From: an uncultured Gemella sp.
GTDB lineage: Bacteria > Bacillota > Bacilli > Staphylococcales > Gemellaceae
Reading direction: 5' to 3'
Length of the DNA: 5,980 nt
Assembly: GCA_927911695.1 (NCBI GenBank)
Contig: CAKMQO010000083.1
Span: forward strand, 1-5,980
The translations under genes were made by a program, and so were the position numbers. Below, in pieces: positions 1 to 5,042 of this stretch (the stretch's first letter is position 1; each line of letters begins with the position of its first letter). The notes beneath the pieces were generated by a model. It was not told where the DNA came from, searched no databases, and saw nothing but the letters and a program-made list of their open reading frames with translations.

Positions 1-471
1 ATTTTTCAGTTCTAACGAAGCGTCTGGTCTTATATAACCGTCCTCATCTATTATTCTATCTAGATATCTTTCAAGATCACCAAAATCATCTAGTTTAACA
101 ACATATTTTGTTAAACTAGGATAGTTAGCATGTTCTTGTAATTTAATATTCTCAAATCTTCTAGAAAATCTATCATAAGTTATAATATTTCTTAATATAT
201 GGAAGAGTTCCTTTTCTGAAAGGACACTATCAATTTTAGCTTTTTTAACACTAGCATTATAATCAAATATTTTTAATTTGAATTCATTTGGATATTTTCT
301 TAGTAAGTCATATCCTTCTTCATTTTCTTTATGAACTTCTATTAACTTATCATAATTTGTTATATATTCTAAATTTTTTATTTTTTCATAAGATAACTCA
401 GAGAAACAATATTTCTCTATATCTTTTAAAACTAAGTCTAAATTAAGTTTCTTTTGAGTAATTTTATTCAA
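1..471 (-). CDS. mutS2: MutS2 endonuclease, N-terminal part (cut by window edge)
   Basis: The reverse frame from 471 is open to the window edge (157 codons, no stop). The protein begins NKITQKKLNLDLVLKDIEKY and later has EGYDLLRK, VLSEKELFHILRNI and RIIDEDGYIRPDASLELKN. This is the usual layout of the MutS2 N-terminal clamp/core region, in which a conserved 'ID.dG.i.d.AS..L' stretch precedes the first long coiled coil. MutS2 proteins are about 780 residues, with an ABC-type ATPase domain and a C-terminal Smr nuclease domain; neither is in this window. The family acts on branched DNA or on collided ribosomes and is not a mismatch repair protein. I chose the TTG start at 471-469 because AAGGAG lies 10 nt upstream (487-482) and no in-frame ATG or GTG is nearby. 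The gene lies just downstream of cvpA, as in many Bacillota, but has its own promoter. Identification is from remembered family pattern, not a search. Confidence 0.85.
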   Translation of the reverse strand, partial: MNKITQKKLNLDLVLKDIEKYCFSELSYEKIKNLEYITNYDKLIEVHKENEEGYDLLRKYPNEFKLKIFDYNASVKKAKIDSVLSEKELFHILRNIITYDRFSRRFENIKLQEHANYPSLTKYVVKLDDFGDLERYLDRIIDEDGYIRPDASLELKN

Positions 472-528
472 TCTAATCTCACTCCTTCTATCTATATTTA
501 CATGCTTTATCTTTTTATAACACAAACT

Positions 529-557
529 ATTATACACTAAATACCATCATTAAACAA
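529..557 (-). promoter_or_regulatory. Probable sigma-A promoter of mutS2
   Basis: On the minus strand a TTGTTT -35 box (557-552) is followed after 17 nt by a perfect TATAAT -10 box (534-529). The promoter sits between the cvpA terminator and the mutS2 ribosome binding site, leaving a leader of roughly 50 nt. The -35 matches only three of six consensus bases; the spacing and -10 are ideal. Confidence 0.7.
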
Positions 558-570
558 TTTCTTTCGATTA

Positions 571-588
571 AAATCATAATCTGGTTTA
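571..588. repeat. 18-bp direct repeat, copy 1 (upstream of mutS2 promoter)
   Basis: The stretch AAATCATAATCTGGTTTA recurs with one change (CTAG for CTGG) at 1182-1199, in the same orientation. This copy lies between the cvpA terminator and the mutS2 -35 box. Its function is unknown and chance duplication in AT-rich DNA cannot be excluded. Confidence 0.5.
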
Positions 589-595
589 TGTCTAC

Positions 596-631
596 AAAAA
601 ATTCGAAGTACTTTACGTACTCCGAATTTTT
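596..631 (-). terminator. Rho-independent terminator after cvpA, possibly bidirectional
   Basis: Read on the minus strand, AAAAATTCGGAGTAC pairs with GTACTTCGAATTTTT through a 15-bp stem with one G-U pair and a short loop around GTAAA. The hairpin begins three bases after the cvpA stop codon and ends in a T-run. Its A-tract and T-tract are symmetrical, so it could work in both directions. It separates cvpA from mutS2 transcription. Confidence 0.85.
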
Positions 632-634
632 CAA

Positions 635-1168
635 TTATTTATTAAAGAATAAACTAATAAACTGTTTAGATAACACTGGTGTGTTTTGTATAATATAGTC
701 TGGTAACACTGAATCTTTAAATATAGCTATCTTCCAGTCTGGTGTAGGTAATACCGTTACTAGATATAATACTACGAAAACTATTAAATAGATTTCCACA
801 AATCCTAAAATTGCACCTAAATATCTATCAGTTATTTTTATTAGTGGTAATTTTCTAACAACACCCAATGTTTGTGCTAGAATTTGTATTATTAATCGAA
901 TAACAATAAATAACACAATGAATGAAACTATTCGATAATATGCAGTTGGGATATTTAACCCTTTATAAATTCCCTCTAAACCTTCTGTTACATCAGTTGG
1001 AATTGGAATCATACTTGTAAATAAATATGCTAACCTTGAACTGAATAACATTGATACTACATAACCTATTACGATAGTTCCTAAATAAAAAATTTGCATA
1101 ATTAACCCACGTTTATATCCTAAATACACACCCGCAGCTAATAATAATGCAATAATTATATCAATCAT
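635..1168 (-). CDS. cvpA: CvpA family membrane protein
   Basis: The product is a 177-residue, strongly hydrophobic protein with four likely membrane segments (about residues 2-17, 24-43, 79-100 and 117-140). Family hallmarks are the glycine-rich GYKRGLI stretch (residues 17-23) between the first two segments and the D-R-x-L-G-x-x-x-G motif (D114 to G122) at the start of the last one. CvpA proteins take their name from colicin V production in E. coli; in Bacillota they are membrane proteins of uncertain role, often next to mutS2, and have been linked to envelope integrity. The start is the ATG at 1168-1166, with AAAGGAG (1180-1174) five bases upstream. A longer frame from a TTG at 1183 is rejected because it would place the ribosome binding site inside the gene. 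A terminator follows the stop directly, so the gene is probably transcribed alone or by readthrough from fakA. Confidence 0.85.
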   Translation of the reverse strand: MIDIIIALLLAAGVYLGYKRGLIMQIFYLGTIVIGYVVSMLFSSRLAYLFTSMIPIPTDVTEGLEGIYKGLNIPTAYYRIVSFIVLFIVIRLIIQILAQTLGVVRKLPLIKITDRYLGAILGFVEIYLIVFVVLYLVTVLPTPDWKIAIFKDSVLPDYIIQNTPVLSKQFISLFFNK

Positions 1169-1181
1169 GTTTTCTCCTTTC

Positions 1182-1199
1182 AAATCATAATCTAGTTTA
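1182..1199. repeat. 18-bp direct repeat, copy 2 (cvpA leader)
   Basis: AAATCATAATCTAGTTTA matches the copy at 571-588 in 17 of 18 positions. Here it lies directly upstream of the cvpA ribosome binding site. Its AATCATAA (1183-1190) is also the left arm of an 8-bp inverted repeat with TTATGATT at 1210-1217, so the cvpA leader could fold into a hairpin with a 19-nt loop. Confidence 0.5.
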
Positions 1200-1219
1200 C
1201 TCTGATATCTTATGATTAG

Positions 1220-1242
1220 TATGTTGATATTTTACTATATCA
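1220..1242 (-). promoter_or_regulatory. Tentative promoter of cvpA
   Basis: On the minus strand TTGATA (about 1242-1237) is followed at 17 nt by ACTAAT, a weak -10 with four consensus matches. No better pair is visible between the fakA terminator and cvpA. The -35 falls inside the inverted repeat at 1223-1244. This is inference from short motifs in AT-rich DNA. Confidence 0.3.
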
Positions 1243-1244
1243 AC
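1223..1244. repeat. Perfect 8-bp inverted repeat upstream of cvpA, operator-like
   Basis: GTTGATAT and ATATCAAC are separated by six bases (TTTACT). The size and symmetry suit a dimeric regulator site, and the repeat overlaps the tentative cvpA -35 region. I do not recognise it as the site of a known regulator. Confidence 0.4.
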
Positions 1245-1247
1245 TTT

Positions 1248-1286
1248 AAAAGTAGCATTAATCTATTTTAGACTAATGCTACTTTT
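1248..1286 (-). terminator. Hairpin terminator downstream of fakA
   Basis: AAAAGTAGCATTA (1248-1260) is the exact complement of 1274-1286, and four more inner base pairs (TCTA/TAGA) are possible. It lies about 20 bases after the fakA stop. On the minus strand the T-tract is only four long; on the plus strand it is seven, so the structure would terminate plus-strand transcription at least as well. Its position fits the end of the asp23-fakA operon. Confidence 0.6.
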
Positions 1287-1306
1287 TTTAATTTAACATT
1301 TAATTA

Positions 1307-1690
1307 TTATTCAACCCCAATAATATATGGATATACTGGTTGTCCTGATTCAATAAGTTCAACTTCTACATCAGGATATTTCTCTTCGATTAGTTGCTCT
1401 AAGAAATCAGTATATTCTTCAGTACTTTCTTCACCAAGGTAAAGTGTAACAATTTCAGAATCTTCATCAAGTGATTTTTCTAATAATTCTTCTAATACTG
1501 TATTAAGTGATAGATTAGAAACTACAATCTTACCGTTTCTAATTCCCATGAATTCATCTTTCTTAATTTCAACACCTTCAATATTAGTATCACGAACAGC
1601 ATGAGTAACTTCTAAAGTACTTACAGTTGATAAAACTTCTTGCATATTTGCAAAGTTTTCTTCAGCAGCTGCTTGTGGATTATATACCAT
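1307..1690 (-). CDS. fakA: FakA C-terminal fragment (downstream of frameshift)
   Basis: This 127-residue frame continues the FakA C-terminal DegV-like domain: VTHAVRDTNIEGVEIKKDEF, MGIRNGKIVVSN, and an end matching the usual '.E...GGQPvYPYiigVE' close. It lies one base out of frame with the upstream part. The frame is open back to the A-run at 1740-1744, so residues before the ATG at 1690 (…VFVVESKTAPQGLAAV) also belong to the ancestral protein. Independent translation would need reinitiation 34 nt after the upstream TGA. An AAGGA (1707-1703) lies 12 nt before the ATG, which is long, so I regard it as incidental. The fragment lacks the kinase and zinc-binding domains and would not act as a kinase alone. 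Confidence 0.75.
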   Translation of the reverse strand: MVYNPQAAAEENFANMQEVLSTVSTLEVTHAVRDTNIEGVEIKKDEFMGIRNGKIVVSNLSLNTVLEELLEKSLDEDSEIVTLYLGEESTEEYTDFLEQLIEEKYPDVEVELIESGQPVYPYIIGVE

Positions 1691-1724
1691 TACTGCGGCT
1701 AATCCTTGAGGTGCTGTTTTACTT

Positions 1725-2957
1725 TCAACAACAAAAACATTTTTCTTCTGCTAACTCAGCAGCTTGTTTTGCTGCAAGTTGGATATTCTTGTTATTAGGG
1801 AAAATAAAGATATTTTTAGCATTAACTTCTTTTATAGCTTTCATAATATCTTCAGTAGATGGATTCATCGTTTGTCCACCTTCTACGATATAATCAACTC
1901 CCATAGAAGTTAAAACTTTACTTAATCCAGCTCCCATAGAAATAGAAATCATCGCTTGCTCTTTAAGTTCTTTTGGAGCAGTTGCTTGTTTAGCTTCTTG
2001 TTTTCTAAGAACTTCACGGTGTTGTTCTCTCATATTATCAGATTTAATTTTGATAAGTTCTCCGTATTGTTGTCCATAGTTGAACACATCTCCTGGAGTT
2101 TCTGTGTGAACGTGGATTTTTACATAGTCACTATCAGAAATAACTAATAATGAATCCCCAAATTTACTCATATCTTCACGGAATTTATCTTCATTAAATT
2201 CTTTTTTCTCTTTATCAAGACGCACAGTGAATTCTGTACAGAATCCATACACAATATCTTCTGGGCTCATGAAATCCATATCATGGTCATCTTCAAATTG
2301 CATGTCAACAACATTAGTTTCTACCGCTTCTAAACCTTCGATTTTTTCACCTTTCAGTGCAGCAATAAATCCTTGATATACACAAACAAGACCTTGACCA
2401 CCTGAGTCTACTACACCAACCTCTTTTAAAATTGGTAATAATTCAGGTGTTCTTTTAAGTGATGCTTGGGCTTCTGCATAGATAGCTTCCATTACTTCTA
2501 CTACAGAAGTAGTATTCTCAGCTGCTTTTACCCCAGCTTCTGCAGCTTCACGTGCAACTGTTAGGATTGTTCCTTCTACAGGTTTAATTATCGCTTTATA
2601 TGCAATACTCACACCATTTTGAATAGCTTCAGCAAATTCTTTTGCATTAACTTCCTTTTTATCAGCGATGTGTTGAGACATCCCTCTAAATAGTTGAGAA
2701 AGGATAACACCAGAGTTTCCACGTGCACCCATTAATAAACCTTTAGAAAAAGATTTACCTAATTCACCGATGTTTTCAACAACATTTGCAGCCGTTTCTT
2801 TTGCGCCTGATGACATCGAAAGATTCATATTTGTTCCTGTATCACCATCTGGTACAGGGAAAACGTTCAATGCGTTTATTTTTTCTGCATTTTTAGCTAA
2901 ATTTTTCGATCCTAAATCGATCATTTCAGCTAAAACAAGTCCGTTAATTTTCTCCAC
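1725..2957 (-). CDS. fakA: Fatty acid kinase ATP-binding subunit FakA (YloV), truncated by frameshift
   Basis: FakA phosphorylates fatty acids bound to FakB, feeding exogenous acids as acyl-phosphates to the PlsX/PlsY route. The N-terminal DhaL/Dak2 kinase domain (about residues 5-200) has LNVFPVPDGDTGTN with metal-binding D37 and D39, then GARGNSG (77-83) and VVDSGGQGLV (182-191). The middle domain has C240 and H282-V-H284, matching the zinc ligands known for S. aureus FakA. The C-terminal DegV-like domain starts near 335. The start is GTG at 2957, seven bases after AGGAGG (2970-2965), which overlaps the asp23 stop, indicating translational coupling. The frame ends at residue 410 with the out-of-family tail KCFCC. 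Removing one A from the five-A run (1744-1740 on the minus strand) gives …LAEENVFVVESK… and restores a 549-residue protein, the normal family length. The cause may be mutation or a sequencing error. Confidence 0.88.
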   Translation of the reverse strand: MEKINGLVLAEMIDLGSKNLAKNAEKINALNVFPVPDGDTGTNMNLSMSSGAKETAANVVENIGELGKSFSKGLLMGARGNSGVILSQLFRGMSQHIADKKEVNAKEFAEAIQNGVSIAYKAIIKPVEGTILTVAREAAEAGVKAAENTTSVVEVMEAIYAEAQASLKRTPELLPILKEVGVVDSGGQGLVCVYQGFIAALKGEKIEGLEAVETNVVDMQFEDDHDMDFMSPEDIVYGFCTEFTVRLDKEKKEFNEDKFREDMSKFGDSLLVISDSDYVKIHVHTETPGDVFNYGQQYGELIKIKSDNMREQHREVLRKQEAKQATAPKELKEQAMISISMGAGLSKVLTSMGVDYIVEGGQTMNPSTEDIMKAIKEVNAKNIFIFPNNKNIQLAAKQAAELAEEKCFCC

Positions 2958-2968
2958 TATCTTTCCTC

Positions 2969-3328
2969 CTATTTATTTACCTTGATGCCTTGAATGTAAA
3001 TGTTAATTTCATCTACTTTAACACCTAGTGTTTTTTCTATTTGATATTTAACTGAAGATTGAACATTGTTTGCTATTTCTGAAATTTTTGTTCCATACAT
3101 AACAATTATATATAAATCAATAACAAGTTTATCTTCATCTTTTTTTACTTTAATTCCTTTTGCGTAATTTTCTTTACGTAAAATTTCTGTAATTCCATCT
3201 TTAACTTGATTTTTACTAGCCATTCCTATAATTCCGTAGCAACTTACAGCAGCTCCACCAGCTACTGATGCAATAACATCATCACTTATAGAAACGTGAC
3301 CAAATTCATTATTAATTTCTAATGACAT
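2969..3328 (-). CDS. Asp23/Gls24 family envelope stress protein (YloU-like)
   Basis: The product is a 119-residue protein of the Asp23/Gls24 (DUF322) family. It shows the standard layout: G-x-V-x-I-S-D-D-V-I near the N-terminus, an A-x-x-x-C-Y-G-I-I-G-M-A segment (residues 27-37), a charged middle (RKENYAKGIKVKKDED) and the C-terminal VQSSVKYQIEKTLGVKVDEI helix followed by a short strand. There is no signal peptide or membrane segment. Relatives are cytosolic or membrane-associated through partners and linked to alkaline and envelope stress; this paralogue type (YloU) is characteristically encoded just before fakA. The start is ATG at 3328 with AGGAGG (3341-3336) seven bases upstream. The TAG stop is part of the fakA Shine-Dalgarno sequence. 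A promoter lies about 45 bp upstream, so asp23-fakA forms a two-gene operon. The link to fatty acid metabolism is by context only. Confidence 0.88.
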   Translation of the reverse strand: MSLEINNEFGHVSISDDVIASVAGGAAVSCYGIIGMASKNQVKDGITEILRKENYAKGIKVKKDEDKLVIDLYIIVMYGTKISEIANNVQSSVKYQIEKTLGVKVDEINIYIQGIKVNK

Positions 3329-3373
3329 ATCTTTTCCTCCTATTCAAAAATAGACAAATTGAACATACGAACT

Positions 3374-3402
3374 ATTATACCTTTTTTGACAGAAAAATAC
3401 AA
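3374..3402 (-). promoter_or_regulatory. Probable sigma-A promoter of the asp23-fakA operon
   Basis: On the minus strand TTGTAT (3402-3397) is followed after exactly 17 nt by a perfect TATAAT (3379-3374). The resulting leader of about 40 nt ends in the asp23 ribosome binding site. No convincing terminator is seen between the panE stop (3459) and this promoter, so readthrough from panE is possible. Confidence 0.7.
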
Positions 3403-3458
3403 GTAAAACATTGATATTTCTCTACTTAGAGCCTTTTAGCATCCCTTTTATAATACTA

Positions 3459-3671
3459 TTATTTATTATTATTGATGAACTCCTTAGAGTGAATCATTAA
3501 TGTAATAACATCACAAACTGGAGTTGGAATATTATGAGTTTTCCCTAATCGTGATACTTCTCCGTTTAAATAATCAATCTCTGTTAAACGACCATTTTCA
3601 TATCTTGATATAGCGAAGGATAATGTGCCCCTCCCGTTTCTAATGAGAATAGATTCTCTATATTTTTTCAA
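3459..3671 (-). pseudogene. panE: 2-dehydropantoate 2-reductase, C-terminal fragment (after frameshift)
   Basis: This 70-codon frame carries the end of a PanE/ApbA C-terminal domain: GRLTEIDYLNGEVSRLGK followed by NIPTPVCDVITLMIHSKE. The glutamate of TEID (codon at 3581-3579) corresponds to the conserved catalytic glutamate (E256 in E. coli PanE). The frame opens with a TTG inside the A-run region and has no ribosome binding site of its own, so it is a remnant of the upstream gene rather than a separate gene. It lies one base out of frame with 3658-4389. Joined to that part it gives about 309 residues, a normal PanE length. The usual 'SM.qD' segment before the glutamate is poorly kept here (LSFAISRYENG). 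Confidence 0.8.
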
Positions 3672-4389
3672 TAACTTCTTGTTTTACATCAATACCTTCT
3701 GCTCTTCCTACAGCTGTTACCTCATTCAAAACTGCTCTCGTCAATTCTAAATTCTTATCATAACTTCCATACTGATTAATATTGCAATCAATTAAAGTAC
3801 AAAATGAATTTAGGACACAGTTTAATCCAGCTTTATGCCAGATTGATTGATAGGTATCAGCTGAATACTTAATATTTAATCCAGCATCGTTAAATCTTTC
3901 TACTAAATCCAATGTTCTTTCTAGATTGACTTCTTTAACCTGTTTTAATTCTATTTTCCCTGTTCCATGAGCTTCCAATATTCCTGGTCCACCAAGACCA
4001 CTAGTCCATACAGTAACACCTATTAAAATATTTTCTTCTTTCACATAATCTTTTAGTGTTTCCACATGCCCAAGACCATTTAATATACAAACAATTTTAG
4101 TATCCTCATGAAAAAGATGCTTCACACTATCTAACATTGGTCTTAACTGCATTGATTTAGTAGCTACAAAAATAACATCATACTTCCCTGAAATCTGCTC
4201 TGGTCTATAAATAGGAATATAGTAGTTTCCTAAATCAACATCATCAATAATGACCTTTAATCCTTTATTTCTTATTTTTTCAACATGAGCCTCCCAAGTG
4301 TCGACAAAAGTCACATCCTCTTTATTTTTAAACAACATATATCCAAATCTTGAACCTAACGCCCCTGCACCTGCAAATAATATTTTCAT
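3658..4389 (-). CDS. panE: 2-dehydropantoate 2-reductase family protein, truncated by frameshift
   Basis: Family enzymes reduce 2-dehydropantoate to pantoate with NADPH, for pantothenate and coenzyme A. The N-terminal Rossmann fold starts MKILFAGAGALGSRFG with the nucleotide-binding GxGxxG at residues 7-12, then VIFVATKS (K78) and ILNGLG (N104). The C-terminal helical domain has W-H-K-A-G-L-N-C-V-L-N, placing K186, N190 and N194 at the spacing of E. coli K176, N180 and N184. I chose the second ATG (4389) because AAGGAG (4402-4397) lies seven bases before it and only one base before the ATG at 4395. The frame stops after VIEKI. Removing one A from the six-A run (3668-3663) gives VIEKYRES… and rejoins the C-terminal fragment, which holds the catalytic Glu. 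As written the product would lack that residue. Several paralogues share this fold, so the true substrate is uncertain. Confidence 0.85.
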   Translation of the reverse strand: MKILFAGAGALGSRFGYMLFKNKEDVTFVDTWEAHVEKIRNKGLKVIIDDVDLGNYYIPIYRPEQISGKYDVIFVATKSMQLRPMLDSVKHLFHEDTKIVCILNGLGHVETLKDYVKEENILIGVTVWTSGLGGPGILEAHGTGKIELKQVKEVNLERTLDLVERFNDAGLNIKYSADTYQSIWHKAGLNCVLNSFCTLIDCNINQYGSYDKNLELTRAVLNEVTAVGRAEGIDVKQEVIEKI

Positions 4390-4420
4390 AATCATTCTCC
4401 TTAATTTATCTTCTACTTTA

Positions 4421-4449
4421 ATTTTATAATTACAGAATTACTTTGTCAA
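4421..4449 (-). promoter_or_regulatory. Strong sigma-A promoter of the panE-like gene
   Basis: On the minus strand a perfect TTGACA (4449-4444) is followed by a 17-nt spacer and TAAAAT (4426-4421), five of six consensus bases. The leader before the start codon is short. The IS left end lies about 40 bp upstream, so the insertion left this promoter intact but may have removed any upstream control region. Confidence 0.8.
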
Positions 4450-4497
4450 CGTTATCTCTTTATTTTTAATATATAAAAAAAGATACTCGAATGGTAA

Positions 4498-4532
4498 TAG
4501 CCCCCAAAATTCGGACAAATTTTGGAGGGCTA
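4498..4532 (+). promoter_or_regulatory. Hairpin over the orfA ribosome binding site at the IS left end
   Basis: TAGCCC-CCAAAATT (4498-4511) pairs with AATTTTGG-A-GGGCTA (4518-4532) through 14 bp with one bulged A and a six-base loop. The right arm contains GGAGGG (4524-4529), the orfA Shine-Dalgarno sequence, nine bases before the ATG. Transcripts entering from outside would fold this hairpin and hide the site, a device known in other insertion sequences to limit transposase made from readthrough. That role is inferred here. Confidence 0.6.
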
Positions 4533-4538
4533 TTTATT

Positions 4539-5042
4539 ATGAAATTAACAGATGAAAATAAGATAGAAATGTATAGACTTAAGAAAGAAGGATACTCATA
4601 TAAAGAACTATCTAAAAAGTTTAAAATTAATTCTAGTAATGTGAGGTATATGGTAAAATTAGCTGATTTACATGGTGAGACAATACTGATTAAAAGAAAG
4701 AATACTTACTATCCAGTAGAATTAAAATTAGATATAATCAATGAAGTTTTAATATTAGGAAACTCTATAAAAGCTACTTCATTAAAGTACGCATTACCAA
4801 ATCCCGGTTTACTCCATAATTGGATTTCAAAATTTAAAGAAAACGGGTATAATATACTAGAGAAACCGAGAGGAAGAACTAGTAAAATGAAAAATAATAA
4901 TAAAAAGATTGAAAAAAATGAATTATCAAAAGTAGAACAATTAGAGAAGGAACTTGAGTACCTACGTGCGGAAAATGCAGTCTTAAAAAAGTTGAGGGAG
5001 ATAAGGTTAAAACAATCTCAAACGAAGAGAAAACAAAAATAG
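4539..5042 (+). CDS. IS3-family transposase OrfA (IS150-type, helix-turn-helix)
   Basis: The 167-residue protein has two helix-turn-helix regions typical of IS150-group OrfA: one near residues 5-40 (EMYRLKKEGYSYKELSKKFKINSSNV region) and a second near 60-100 ending in LLHNWISKFKENG. A basic linker (GRTSKMKNNNKK) leads to a leucine zipper at about 132-152 (L135, L142, L149 with V132, L139). The zipper is followed at once by the frameshift codons K150-K151. OrfA binds the IS ends and regulates transposition, and its N-terminal part is shared with the OrfAB transposase. I chose the ATG at 4539, preceded by GGAGGG; an in-frame ATG at 4491 would lie at or outside the IS end and upstream of that site. 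The unshifted reading adds 16 residues after the slip point and stops at 5040-5042. Confidence 0.88.
   Translation: MKLTDENKIEMYRLKKEGYSYKELSKKFKINSSNVRYMVKLADLHGETILIKRKNTYYPVELKLDIINEVLILGNSIKATSLKYALPNPGLLHNWISKFKENGYNILEKPRGRTSKMKNNNKKIEKNELSKVEQLEKELEYLRAENAVLKKLREIRLKQSQTKRKQK
4985..4991 (+). other. Programmed -1 ribosomal frameshift site A AAA AAG
   Basis: The heptamer is in the exact phase needed: orfA codons AAA (150) and AAG (151) follow the last A of a TTA codon. Slipping back one base continues as GTT GAG GGA GAT in the orfB frame, giving an OrfAB fusion of about 446 residues. The orfB frame opens only after a TGA at 4955-4957 and has no ATG before 5240, so this shift is needed for a full transposase. 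I see no strong downstream pseudoknot; a weak TTGAG/CTCAA pairing (4992-4996 with 5017-5021) exists. Confidence 0.85.

Noticed and set aside
1720..1746. Programmed +1 frameshift or transcriptional slippage in fakA
   Set aside because: The five-A run is too short for typical transcriptional slippage, no prfB-like shift motif is present, and FakA is normally encoded in one frame. A mutation or sequencing indel explains it more simply.
1627..1893. Plus-strand open frame opposite fakA
   Set aside because: Lies antisense to the well-supported fakA frames, has no ribosome binding site and no family resemblance; also spans the frameshift point by chance.
1956..2147. Plus-strand 63-codon frame
   Set aside because: Antisense to the fakA middle/C-terminal domain, with a Phe/Ser-rich composition expected from reversed AT-rich coding DNA.
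2770..2985. Plus-strand 71-codon frame
   Set aside because: Antisense to the conserved FakA kinase motif; its apparent GTGKT is a shadow of the reverse-strand DGDTGTN coding sequence, not a P-loop gene.
3403..3458. Possible terminator between the panE-like gene and asp23
   Set aside because: Only a 4-bp CTCT/AGAG hairpin is visible and there is no T-run after it, so a terminator cannot be supported.
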